A stretch of 24,244 nucleotides of DNA from Candidatus Woesearchaeota archaeon (GCA_016203175.1 JACQNH010000070.1:1-24244); one strand, 5' to 3'; positions 13,268-20,140 are shown, counted from the first letter of the stretch. A program made the numbers and translations. Notes: a model not told the origin generated them from the sequence alone.

Positions 13268-14767
13268 ATGCAAAAAGGGACGAATTTGTATGATGAAATT
13301 ATAGAGTTGGCTTCCAGGAAGAGTATTTTTTATCCTTCAAATGAGATATATAATGCTCCTGCAGGTTTTTGGAGTTTTGGGCCTTTAGGAGAAAGCATTA
13401 GAAGGAGGGTGATAGAATTTTGGAGAAAAGAATTTGTACAAAAAAATGAAATGTTTGAGATAGATGGTTGTCAAACTATGCCTGATGATGTTTTTAAGGC
13501 TTCTGGGCATTTAACTTCCCTTGTTGATCCTGAAACGGTTTGTAAAAAATGCAAAGGGAGATTTAGAGTAGATAAACTATTGGAAGAAAAATTAAATAAA
13601 AATATTCCTGAGTCTTTAAGTTTAAGTGAGTTTAATGCTTTAGTTAAAAAGAATAATATAAAATGTCCTTCTTGCAAAGGCGATTTGGGGGATGTTGAAA
13701 AGAGTTCTTTAATGGTTGAGACTAAATTAAGAGGAAATAATAAATTTTATTTAAGACCTGAAGCATGTCAAAGTATATTTCTAGATTTTTTAAGAATGAG
13801 TAAAACAATGAGATTAACTTTGCCTAAAGGAATTGCTCAGGTTGGAAAGGCATTTAGGAATGAGATATCCCCAAGACAATCAATATTAAGGGCAGTAGAG
13901 TTTTCACAAATGGAAGCTGAGGTATTTTTTAATCCTGATAAAATAAATGATGTAGAGGATTTTAAATCTGTTGAAAACTATAAATTGAGAATTTTAAAAT
14001 TGGATAGTAAAAATGTTGAAGATGTAAGTTGCAAAGATGCTGTTCAGAAAAAAATTGTAAGTGGTAAGTTGCCTTGTTATTATTTAGCTAAGGCGCAACA
14101 ATTTTTTGAGAAATTAGGAATTCCTAGGGATAAAATGAGATATAGAGAATTAAGCAAGGATGACAGGGCTTTTTATTCTAAGGAAACCTTTGATTTTGAA
14201 GTTTTGACTTCTGTTGGTTGGTTAGAATTAAGCGCAAATAATTATAGGCAGGATTATGATTTAAAGTCTCATAGTGAAGGTAGTAAACAAGATTTAAGTT
14301 TTAGTGAAGATGGTAAAAAATTTATCCCACATATATTTGAGATTTCTATAGGTGTCGATAGGACTTTATATGCTGTTTTGGAGTTAAGTTTTTTAAAAGA
14401 AAAAGAAAGAAATGTTTTAAAATTAAATCCTAGGTTAAGTCCTTATGATGTTGGAATTTTTCCTTTAGTTAACAGGGATGGAATGGATACTAAAGCTAAG
14501 GAAATTGTTAAATTGTTAAGAGATAATTTGTATGATGTTTTTTATGATGATTCAGGTAGTGTTGGAAGGAGATACAGAAGAATGGATGAATGTGGTGTTA
14601 AATTTTGTGTTACTGTTGATGGTGAAAGTTTAAAGAAGAATGACGTTACAGTTAGAGATAGGGATTCAATGAAACAGGTTAGAGTTAAAATTAGCGATCT
14701 ACCTCGCATTTTAAATGAGATTATTGTTTTTAATAAAGATATAAAAGAATTTGGTAAAGTGATCTAG
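13268..14767 (+). CDS. glyS: Glycyl-tRNA synthetase (eukaryotic/archaeal type)
   Basis: 499 residues, class II aminoacyl-tRNA synthetase, alpha2 type. Motif 1 region around PAGFWSFGPLGESIRRRV; motif 2 with QVGKAFRNEISPRQSILRAVEFSQMEAEVF; motif 3 near ISIGVDRTLYAVLE. An inserted zinc-ribbon holds CKKC and CPSC pairs (about residues 91-140). The anticodon-binding domain occupies the C-terminus (LSPYDVGIFPLVNRDGM, VTVRDRDSMKQVRV). Leaderless start after an AT-rich TTTAAAAAGTATTTAAG. Overlaps the convergent membrane gene by 4 bases. Confidence 0.96.
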   Translation: MQKGTNLYDEIIELASRKSIFYPSNEIYNAPAGFWSFGPLGESIRRRVIEFWRKEFVQKNEMFEIDGCQTMPDDVFKASGHLTSLVDPETVCKKCKGRFRVDKLLEEKLNKNIPESLSLSEFNALVKKNNIKCPSCKGDLGDVEKSSLMVETKLRGNNKFYLRPEACQSIFLDFLRMSKTMRLTLPKGIAQVGKAFRNEISPRQSILRAVEFSQMEAEVFFNPDKINDVEDFKSVENYKLRILKLDSKNVEDVSCKDAVQKKIVSGKLPCYYLAKAQQFFEKLGIPRDKMRYRELSKDDRAFYSKETFDFEVLTSVGWLELSANNYRQDYDLKSHSEGSKQDLSFSEDGKKFIPHIFEISIGVDRTLYAVLELSFLKEKERNVLKLNPRLSPYDVGIFPLVNRDGMDTKAKEIVKLLRDNLYDVFYDDSGSVGRRYRRMDECGVKFCVTVDGESLKKNDVTVRDRDSMKQVRVKISDLPRILNEIIVFNKDIKEFGKVI

Positions 14768-15036
14768 ATTTGAATTAATTGTTTTCTTCTTATTTTATAA
14801 ATGCCTTCAATAAAATCAGTTCCTGCATAGCCTGCTAATAATGATAATTTTAAATCATTTGGGAAGAATAAACCTGCAAATAAACCAATAATTCCTGAGG
14901 CTATTAAGGTGAATAAAATTGCCTGAAATTTAAAACCTTTTATTTTTGGATCTAATTTGTATTTTAAGAATCCAACACATGCCCTTGCTAAACCACCAAT
15001 AAGTCCAAAGATTGCTGCTTGTAGGTATGGTTCCAT
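14764..15036 (-). CDS. Small membrane protein, holin-like size
   Basis: 90 residues with three hydrophobic segments: AAIFGLIGGLARACVGFL (about 7-24), AILFTLIASGIIGLFAGLFF (about 39-58) and SLLAGYAGTDFIEGIYKI (about 66-83). Glycine-rich, few charged residues. Small three-helix proteins of this size occur next to archaeal housekeeping genes and in prophages; no viral genes are nearby, so a phage origin is not supported. Function unknown. Confidence 0.5.
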   Translation of the reverse strand: MEPYLQAAIFGLIGGLARACVGFLKYKLDPKIKGFKFQAILFTLIASGIIGLFAGLFFPNDLKLSLLAGYAGTDFIEGIYKIRRKQLIQI

Positions 15037-15115
15037 TAGCTTACTTTGCTTAATCCATTAATAAAGATTTTGATACTTCAGAAAATTTATAAATTAATTA
15101 TTTTGTTTTTTAAAT

Positions 15116-15604
15116 ATGCAAATAAAAACAAGATTGCCTAATACGGATATTGAACGGTGTTTAATCAATGACCCGTATTATGCTATTAGATTTAATCATT
15201 TTATGTCTAGTTCTGTGATTAATGGAAAAATTTATGATGTAGATAAATTTTCTGGTTATATCCTAAGGGCGGTATTATCTAGATTAAATAGATTAGGCAC
15301 TTGTTCTTTGAAAACGTATGATGATCAAGGTAATTCTCGAAGTTTATGGAATTTTGATGCTAATGATGTTCATAGGTTGTCTATAGAATTCGGGCAGAAT
15401 TATGAAGCAGCCGAAGTTATTGTTAGGAATTTTTTTAGTACAAAATATGGGGAGGATTTAGTTGATCGTGTTTTGGATTTAAATCAAAATATAGTATTTG
15501 TTCCTTTTCAATATTATATTTGTGCAAAAAGATCTTCTTCTAGTAGTGTGGTTGTTGGGAAAGTGGTATTAAAAGTAGATGGACATGTTCTTATTAAAAA
15601 GTAA
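15116..15604 (+). CDS. Unknown protein, paralogue 1 of a tandem pair
   Basis: 162 residues, soluble. Not recognised. Comparison with the next gene shows shared blocks: WNFDANDVHRL here against WDFDTNDRTKV; an NYEAAEVIVRNFF segment against NYNATDIILPRIL; KYGEDLVD against EFGDGLGE; and a C-terminal VGKVVLKVDGHVLIKK against IGKVAFTIDGYALFEK. These place both in one family with a strongly diverged N-terminal half. A TATA-like sequence precedes it. Two cysteines, no obvious catalytic motif. Confidence 0.5.
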   Translation: MQIKTRLPNTDIERCLINDPYYAIRFNHFMSSSVINGKIYDVDKFSGYILRAVLSRLNRLGTCSLKTYDDQGNSRSLWNFDANDVHRLSIEFGQNYEAAEVIVRNFFSTKYGEDLVDRVLDLNQNIVFVPFQYYICAKRSSSSSVVVGKVVLKVDGHVLIKK

Positions 15605-15636
15605 AGTTTTATAAATTTAATTTCTATTTAGTTATC

Positions 15637-16167
15637 ATGGATAAATTTGTTAAAAAAGTGCATAAAACTGGTCCAAATTCTAGTTTAATGGATTCTTTAT
15701 TAGATACTCCTTTCTATGGCTATGAACTTTCTGGTAGTTTATTCACTGTTAAAGAAGCCAATGATTTGATGGATAGACTAGATTTTAGTATTAAAGTTGT
15801 TAGACCTATTGCTATGAGAACTCAGCTATTCAATATTTATACTAGAGCCCATAAAGAGGTTTTTTCTATGAATGTTCCATATGGTGAATGGTGGGATTTT
15901 GATACAAATGATCGTACAAAAGTAAAGTTAGAGGGGGAGGAATATGAGCATAATTATAATGCTACAGATATTATTCTACCAAGAATACTGGTTAATGAAT
16001 TTGGTGATGGTTTAGGTGAATATAACTTTGATTTAAGTTTAATACAATATATAGAATTTTCTAAATTAAAAAAATTTAAGTCTAGGAATTTAAATTACGA
16101 TGGTCTGATTGGGAAGGTTGCTTTTACTATTGATGGTTATGCTTTGTTTGAAAAATCTTATACGTAA
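15637..16167 (+). CDS. Unknown protein, paralogue 2 of a tandem pair
   Basis: 176 residues, soluble, the second member of the pair; it keeps the same order of blocks (WDFDTND, NYNA, EFGDG, GKVAFTIDGYALFEK) with an insertion before the NYNA block and different N-terminal residues (KKVHKTGPNSSLMDSLLD). It has its own TATA-like AGTTTTATAAATTT upstream, so it is separately transcribed. Tandem duplication followed by rapid divergence is the simplest reading. No known domain is visible to me. Confidence 0.5.
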   Translation: MDKFVKKVHKTGPNSSLMDSLLDTPFYGYELSGSLFTVKEANDLMDRLDFSIKVVRPIAMRTQLFNIYTRAHKEVFSMNVPYGEWWDFDTNDRTKVKLEGEEYEHNYNATDIILPRILVNEFGDGLGEYNFDLSLIQYIEFSKLKKFKSRNLNYDGLIGKVAFTIDGYALFEKSYT

Positions 16168-16230
16168 TAATCAGGTTTATAAAAGCAATTTCTTTGGTGA
16201 ATTTTTAATGGGCCGGTAGATCAACGGTAG

Positions 16231-16246
16231 AGCTATTTGCGCCGAA
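16231..16246 (+). other. Intron 1 of tRNA-Ala, D-arm (22/23), 16 nt
   Basis: Removing AGCTATTTGCGCCGAA restores the D stem: GATC (10-13) then pairs perfectly with GATC (22-25). Without removal the stem reads GAGC with an A-G mismatch and the anticodon arm is lost. The boundary could be one base to the right (23/24), because both ends carry A. Its GCCGA (16241-16245) can pair with TCGGC (16256-16260), and its CTATT (16233-16237) with AATAG in intron 2 (16274-16278). Confidence 0.65.
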
Positions 16247-16267
16247 ATCGTTCCCTCGGCATGGGAG

Positions 16268-16288
16268 AACTATAATAGTGGTCTCATA
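16268..16288 (+). other. Intron 2 of tRNA-Ala, between anticodon stem and variable loop, 21 nt
   Basis: Lies between GGGAG (39-43) and AGGCT (44-48); the cut may be one base later (43/44 or 44/45). Flanks form a hairpin: GAGA (16265-16268) with TCTC (16282-16285), leaving ATA before the 3' splice point, and inside it ACT with AGT. Introns near 43-45 are known in archaea with broad-specificity splicing endonucleases. Confidence 0.65.
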
Positions 16289-16353
16289 AGGCTTCGGGTT
16301 CGAATCCCGACCGGTCCATAAATTATTTAAAGCTTTGAATATTTAATTTTAAA

Positions 16354-16752
16354 ATGGAAAATTGTGTTTTTTGTAAGATTGTTAATGGACAGATACCTGC
16401 TGACAAGATTTATGAGGATAAAGATATTATAGCATTTTTAGACATAAATCCAGTGAATTATGGGCATTCTTTAGTTATTCCAAAACAGCATTTTGAAATG
16501 ATGTATGATGTACCTAATGAGGTTTTGAATAAGGTTTTTGTTAAAGCTAAAGAATTAATGGTGATTATTAAAAAAGCTATGAATGCTGATTATGTTGCTG
16601 TATCTGTTGTTGGAGTAGATGTTCCTCATTTTCATGTTCACTTAGTTCCTAGGTATTTTAATGATGGAATGGCAAATTTATGGCCAACTAAGAAATATAA
16701 AGAAAATGAAATGGAAGAGACTGTAGAGAAGATCAGAAAATTTGTTAAATAA
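16354..16752 (+). CDS. HIT family nucleotide-binding hydrolase
   Basis: 132 residues. The HIT signature is VPHFHVHLVPR (His-x-His-x-His), which hydrolyses or transfers nucleoside monophosphates (AMP-lysine or AMP-N type substrates). N-terminal CVFCKIVNGQIPADKIYEDK is the typical start, with a Cys-x-x-Cys that often binds zinc together with histidines (GHSLVIPKQH). It follows tRNA-Ala and precedes tRNA-Met; whether it helps translation is unknown. Leaderless start after ATTATTTAAAGC. Confidence 0.93.
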   Translation: MENCVFCKIVNGQIPADKIYEDKDIIAFLDINPVNYGHSLVIPKQHFEMMYDVPNEVLNKVFVKAKELMVIIKKAMNADYVAVSVVGVDVPHFHVHLVPRYFNDGMANLWPTKKYKENEMEETVEKIRKFVK

Positions 16753-16799
16753 TTCTTGAACCTTATACTTTTTAAATCTTCAGATTATAGTTTTTTTGC

Positions 16800-16874
16800 G
16801 CCTCAGTAGCTCAGCCTGGTAAGAGCACGGGTTTCATAAGCCCGGGGTCAGGTGTTCAAATCACCTCTGAGGCA
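16800..16874 (+). tRNA. tRNA-Met (CAT), elongator type, no intron
   Basis: Acceptor GCCTCAG (16800-16806) pairs with CTGAGGC (16867-16873), discriminator A. D arm GCTC...GAGC; anticodon stem CGGGT/GCCCG with loop TTCATAA, anticodon CAT at 16835-16837; T-arm AGGTG-TTCAAAT-CACCT. The body (TAGCTCAGCCTGG) is elongator-Met-like, not initiator. A CAT anticodon could also belong to an agmatidine-modified Ile tRNA, but the acceptor and arms favour Met. No CCA is encoded. Confidence 0.93.
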
Positions 16875-16886
16875 ATTAATAAAAAA

Positions 16887-17216
16887 TTATTTTCGTTTTA
16901 ATGTAATTTCTAATGTTGAAACTCTTATGTTCCTGCCTTCTTGACTTTTAAATTCTTCACTGTTAATTTTAATGTCCGCAACTTCAACTTGACCTTCTAG
17001 AAATCTTTTTGAAACTACTTCAGTGACATCTATTGCACGAGTCATAAACTTTCCCCTAGATTTTATGACTACTTCACTTGCATTTTGGGTAGTAAACTGC
17101 ATCACAACGGATGTTACGTAATTGCATGTCAAATAAACCGTAGCTTAATTTGATTTCATAAACGGTTTACCACCGATAAAAACAGTGTTGTCTGCTTTTT
17201 TTTGTTCTTCTGCCAT
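16887..17216 (-). CDS. alba: Alba family DNA/RNA-binding protein, coding sequence interrupted by a 33-nt intron
   Basis: Two coding parts on the minus strand: 17216-17157 (20 codons, MAEEQKKADNTVFIGGKPFM) and 17123-16887 (NYVTSVVMQF to TLKRK). Joined in phase they give an uninterrupted 98-residue Alba protein (usual length about 90-100), including the conserved DNA-binding Lys17, the AlbaVFIGxKPxMNYV stretch, VVIKSRGK and the C-terminal RVSTLEITLKRK. Between them 33 bases hold a TAA stop in the same frame. Starting at the later TTG (17132) would drop strand 1 and the binding lysine. GAGGTAA lies 6 bases before the ATG; it is the second gene of the S17e-alba operon (29-base gap). A pseudogene is the alternative; the intact frame on both sides, exact splice and fold argue against it. 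Confidence 0.85.
17124..17156 (-). other. Bulge-helix-bulge intron in the alba mRNA, 33 nt
   Basis: Coding-strand order: TATG (17160-17157, exon), AAA bulge (17156-17154), TCAAAT (17153-17148), 13-nt loop, ATTTGA (17134-17129), CATG (17128-17125), CAA bulge (17124-17122), exon 2. TCAAAT/ATTTGA is a perfect 6-bp inner helix; TATG/CATG a 4-bp central helix (one T-G). Two 3-nt bulges separated by a 4-bp helix are the substrate shape of archaeal EndA. Three equivalent cut pairs give the same product because both junctions share AA; one puts both cuts inside the bulges. The outer helix is weak. A rival 7-bp pairing, AAACCGT (exon 1) with ACGGTTT (intron), could compete. Confidence 0.8.
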
Positions 17217-17245
17217 TTTTGTTACCTCTGATTTTGTTCAAACAT

Positions 17246-17563
17246 TTAATATCTTTCTCTGTATTCTCTGTCTCTATCTCTACTTCTTCTTTGTTCTCTT
17301 GGATTACCTTCGCTGAATTCTGATCTTGTACGTTTCTTTTTCATTGGTAATTCCCCTTTCAATATTTTTTCTTCTATTAACTGCATATTCTTTAATCTTG
17401 TAACATAACCGGCTACTATGTTTCTTATTTTTTTAGAAGGAATTTCAGCCAATTGCGAAATCAGTTTTTTATTGCTTTCAAAATCTAGCTTTAACTCTTT
17501 ATCAAAACTTTTCATAATCATATTGGACGATCTTTTTATCTTTGCTGTTTTTATTCTGCCCAT
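17246..17563 (-). CDS. rps17e: 30S ribosomal protein S17e with Arg-rich tail
   Basis: 105 residues from the ATG at 17563 (MGRIKTAKIKRSSN), the usual N-terminus. An upstream TTG start would add six residues, but a TATA box (CTTTAAATATA) lies about 28 bases before this ATG, suiting leaderless initiation. Core about 1-68 is S17e: LDFESNKKLISQLAEIPSKKIRNIVAGYVTRL. The rest is a basic tail (KKKRTRSEF...RRSRDRDREYRERY) longer and more arginine-rich than usual. Forms an operon with alba. Confidence 0.9.
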   Translation of the reverse strand: MGRIKTAKIKRSSNMIMKSFDKELKLDFESNKKLISQLAEIPSKKIRNIVAGYVTRLKNMQLIEEKILKGELPMKKKRTRSEFSEGNPREQRRSRDRDREYRERY

Positions 17564-17615
17564 GTTTTTCAATGATTCCAAAATATATTTAAAGCTTTCC
17601 TATTTGTTTTAATTT
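17564..17615. promoter_or_regulatory. Divergent promoter, S17e-alba operon and phospholipase C-like gene
   Basis: One AT-rich box, AATATATTTAAAG (about 17581-17593), lies 24-30 bases from both start codons (17563 leftward, 17616 rightward) and can act as a TATA box in both directions. No other element is visible in the 52 bases. Confidence 0.5.
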
Positions 17616-18281
17616 ATGAAGTATTTGTTTATCTTAATTTTGTTATTAGCCTTAGGATGGAATTGGAATAGTCATAAAGGGTTTATTGAAAGCAGTTTTA
17701 AAGAGTTTCCTGATGATTTAAGGGCTAAACTGTCTTTACCTTTGATGCAGGATGGTTCTGTGATGCCTGATAGGGATTTCAAGGATTTTACTAATCATTC
17801 TTACCCTAGATCTATTAAAAGCATTAATTATTGGTTTAATATCTCTAAAGAGGCTTTTTTGAAGGGGGATTATCAAAAGGCTTCTACTACTTTTGGTATT
17901 GCTTCTCATTATATATCAGATTCTTTGGCTGCACCTCATTCTGTTTCTGGAGAAAATTATAAAGATCATAAGTTATATGAGGATCAAGCTGATTTTCAAT
18001 TTGATGTCACATGTAAGAGTATAAATTTAGAGGAAGAGCTTCAAAATTATTCAGGGGGTAAAAAATTAGAGTGGGAAGAATGGTTGAAGGGTAAAAGTTC
18101 TAAATTACCTAAAAGCTCTTCTAAAGAAGCTGCTAATTTAGTTTTTAGTGCTGCTTTAAATTTGTTTGATGTTAAATGCGAAAATGTTATTAAAGAAGAA
18201 AAGAAATTTAATTGGTATTGGTTAATTTTAATTTTAGTGATTATTCTTATAATATATCTTTTTTATCGTGAATATTTCTAA
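17616..18281 (+). CDS. Zinc-dependent phospholipase C-like membrane-anchored protein
   Basis: 221 residues. N-terminal signal/anchor, then the metal-site motifs of the zinc PLC/S1-P1 fold: GWNWNSHKGF (Trp, His), RDFKDFTNHSYPRS, and ASHYISDSLAAPHS with the H-x3-D-x5-H spacing, then DHKLYED (H-x3-E). This is the three-zinc pattern of bacterial PLC. A C-terminal membrane helix (WYWLILILVIILIIYLFY) tethers it outside. It may cleave phospholipids or phosphoesters at the cell surface, relevant if the host-associated archaeon scavenges lipids (inference). 3' end overlaps the convergent gene by 35 bases. Confidence 0.8.
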   Translation: MKYLFILILLLALGWNWNSHKGFIESSFKEFPDDLRAKLSLPLMQDGSVMPDRDFKDFTNHSYPRSIKSINYWFNISKEAFLKGDYQKASTTFGIASHYISDSLAAPHSVSGENYKDHKLYEDQADFQFDVTCKSINLEEELQNYSGGKKLEWEEWLKGKSSKLPKSSSKEAANLVFSAALNLFDVKCENVIKEEKKFNWYWLILILVIILIIYLFYREYF

Positions 18282-19116
18282 AAATTATTAAACCTTTATT
18301 TTGTTGCAAATATTTTTCTGCTTTTTTAACTAAAATTCCATTTGTTAAGAATAAAACTGGAGTCTTTTTTTCATTTGTTAGATTTAATACTAATCCCAAA
18401 TCAGATTCGTTTATTTTTTTCTTATTTTTAGCTTTAATGCAAATGTTAATTTTGCCTATGTTAGAGTTCATTTCTGAATCGTATTCTATATCCACTCCTT
18501 TTCTTATAATTTTAGAATTTAATATTTTCAATTCTTTTTTATTTAAATATTCCAATATTTCTTTTTCAAAATCTGATGTTGTGGTTTTTTTCCTTCCTAC
18601 TTTAATTTTATCTTTTATTTCTAATGTAGTTTGAATGTTTTGGCTTTCTAAAGGTTTTTCTAGTTTTTCTTGAGGATTTAAGAATGCTTTAATTATGTTT
18701 TCTGCTTCTTCTTGGGGCAATAAATACCATCTCCAAAATATTTCTTCTTTGTCTGTGATTACTTTTATTGGAACTGCAAAATCTATTGTTTCCCTTAATG
18801 CTACTCTTTGCCATGGTTCTAGGGCAATATCTCTTAAAATTTTATTAGTTTCTAAAACTTCTGTTATTTGTCTTGGTCTTTGTGGTAAGTGGCTGTAAAA
18901 ATCCTTTAATTTTGTTTCTTGTCCTTGTGCATAATATAGGGGGCTTGTACCAATTTTTAAAAATTTAGTGACGTATAACTTTTTTTCAGCTACTAATTCC
19001 GATAAGTATGCTGAAGTCATCATAATATCTATTTTAAAATTTTTAGCTGCTTGAACTGGGATTATGGGTCCATTTGTCAATACGAATTGATACACATCCC
19101 CCTTTAAATTTATCAT
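18247..19116 (-). CDS. Winged-helix protein with possible nuclease-fold C-terminus
   Basis: 289 residues. N-terminal 1-55 looks like a winged helix (GPIIPVQAAKNFKIDIMMTSAYLSELVAEKKLYVTKF). Middle part is charged and includes a lysine-rich linker. The C-terminal section has alternating strand-like segments, VDIEYDSEM, INICIKAKNKK, then TPVLFLTNGILVKKAEKYL, resembling restriction-endonuclease-like (Mrr) folds, but a full D-(E/Q)xK catalytic set is not clear: the expected acid before K reads IKAK. Best called DNA-binding protein of unknown role. Overlaps the phospholipase gene end by 35 bases. Confidence 0.55.
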   Translation of the reverse strand: MINLKGDVYQFVLTNGPIIPVQAAKNFKIDIMMTSAYLSELVAEKKLYVTKFLKIGTSPLYYAQGQETKLKDFYSHLPQRPRQITEVLETNKILRDIALEPWQRVALRETIDFAVPIKVITDKEEIFWRWYLLPQEEAENIIKAFLNPQEKLEKPLESQNIQTTLEIKDKIKVGRKKTTTSDFEKEILEYLNKKELKILNSKIIRKGVDIEYDSEMNSNIGKINICIKAKNKKKINESDLGLVLNLTNEKKTPVLFLTNGILVKKAEKYLQQNKGLIIFRNIHDKKDIL

Positions 19117-19216
19117 TAGTTATAGAAATTTTGAGGTTTTTTAAGGTTTATTGCACTTTAGAGTCTATTATCCCTTCATTGCTAAGATTTAAAAATTGAT
19201 CTCCTAATGAAATTTT

Positions 19217-20140
19217 ATGATTTATGGGTTTACTGTTCATAATTGGAAGAATTTTTGTCCTATTGAAGATAGTTATTCGTGGGATGATTCTGGGGGTGAT
19301 TCTGGGGATATAATTATTGTGGCTGATGGTGTAACTAGGGATCCTAGACGAATGTCTGTAATACCCTCCTTGGATAAAAAAAATTATAAAAACTTTTTTG
19401 AGTTTTATTCTCATTGGCTGAAATTCTTTTGGAAGTATCCAGGTTCTAGATTAAAATTTTGGTCTAATGAAAAAAGTCCTGCTTTTATAGCTGCAAAAGC
19501 TTCTTGTGAAAGTTTTATTTATGCAGTCAAAAAAGGGAGTATAAAAACTGTAGAGTATGCTATTTCCCATGTAAATGAAACCTTGAAATATTTGAATGTT
19601 AATAATTCTGACTATTTAGAGAGTGATTTTTTTGGTTCTGTTTTAGCTGGTGCTGCTTTAAGGTTGGAAGAGGGGCAAAATGTTTTAAGTTGGGGATTTA
19701 TTGCTGATTGTGGTGTTGTTGTTTTTGATGAAAAATCTGAAATGATCTTTAGAACTCCTAACGAAACAAAACAAACTGGTGCTTATTTAAAAACTATTGA
19801 AAATTTTGACTGGACAAAACCAGAGTGGAGGAGATTTGTAAGAAAAAGTTTAAGAAATAAAGATGTTGAAGGAGGCTATGGTGTTTTAACAGGCGAAAAG
19901 AGCGCTTTGGATTTTGTTAGATTTGGTGAAATTGAATTGAAACCAGGTTATAGATTTTTTTTATTTTCAGATGGTTTAGAGCATATTATTTTTAGTGACG
20001 GTGCTGAGCATAATAAAGTATCTGGTAGTTTTATTGATGTTGTTAATAATGAAAATCTTCATTCACTTAAAGGATTATGTGAAAGACGGGTTAGGACTGA
20101 AGGAACATTAGTTGGGTGTTCTATTGAGGATAAGCTTTAG
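19217..20140 (+). CDS. PP2C-like protein phosphatase
   Basis: 307 residues. PP2C motifs: IIIVADGVTRDP (metal-binding Asp with DG), a central SDFFGSVLAGAALRLEEGQNVLSWGFIADCG resembling the TTxxxAxI-GDS region, and C-terminal FLFSDGLEHIIFSDG (SDG motif). The length fits stand-alone PP2C/SpoIIE-type Ser/Thr phosphatases, which need Mn2+/Mg2+. The second aspartate motif usually reads GD(S/C); here it is ADCG. Leaderless start after GATTTAAAAATT. Its stop overlaps the convergent EndA gene by 4 bases. Confidence 0.78.
   Translation: MIYGFTVHNWKNFCPIEDSYSWDDSGGDSGDIIIVADGVTRDPRRMSVIPSLDKKNYKNFFEFYSHWLKFFWKYPGSRLKFWSNEKSPAFIAAKASCESFIYAVKKGSIKTVEYAISHVNETLKYLNVNNSDYLESDFFGSVLAGAALRLEEGQNVLSWGFIADCGVVVFDEKSEMIFRTPNETKQTGAYLKTIENFDWTKPEWRRFVRKSLRNKDVEGGYGVLTGEKSALDFVRFGEIELKPGYRFFLFSDGLEHIIFSDGAEHNKVSGSFIDVVNNENLHSLKGLCERRVRTEGTLVGCSIEDKL

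Larger units (their letters stand above)
16210..16318 (+). tRNA. tRNA-Ala (GGC) with two non-canonical introns
   Basis: Acceptor GGGCCGG (16210-16216) pairs with CCGGTCC (16311-16317), giving the G3-U70 pair that identifies tRNA-Ala; discriminator A 16318. D stem GATC (16219-16222), loop AACGGTA; G22 at 16230. After skipping 16 bases, ATC-G and the anticodon stem TTCCC (16251-16255) / GGGAG (16263-16267) appear with loop TCGGCAT, anticodon GGC 16258-16260. After skipping 21 more, variable AGGCT (16289-16293) and T-arm TCGGG-TTCGAAT-CCCGA follow. Mature length 72, with Levitt pair A15-T48. Position 33 is C rather than T. TATA-like TTTATAAAAG lies about 30 bases upstream. Confidence 0.8.

Noticed and set aside
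14764..15036. Prophage holin
   Set aside because: Size and helices fit, but there is no other phage gene nearby.
16283..16289. CTCATAA read as a Met anticodon loop in the 16210-16318 tRNA
   Set aside because: The flanking GTGGT and GGCTT cannot form an anticodon stem and no variable loop would remain; the G3-U70 acceptor and GGC loop with TTCCC/GGGAG stem fit Ala.
16791..16797. T7 run before tRNA-Met as a terminator of the HIT gene
   Set aside because: Short T runs are frequent in this AT-rich sequence and no supporting hairpin is seen.
16887..17132. alba starting at the TTG at 17132 as a shortened protein
   Set aside because: This drops the first strand and the DNA-binding lysine, while the exact missing residues are encoded just upstream with a good ribosome-binding site.
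17124..17156. alba interruption as a simple frameshift or pseudogene
   Set aside because: The insertion is a multiple of three, both flanks are intact, and the junctions form a bulge-helix-bulge; a single-base error would not give this.
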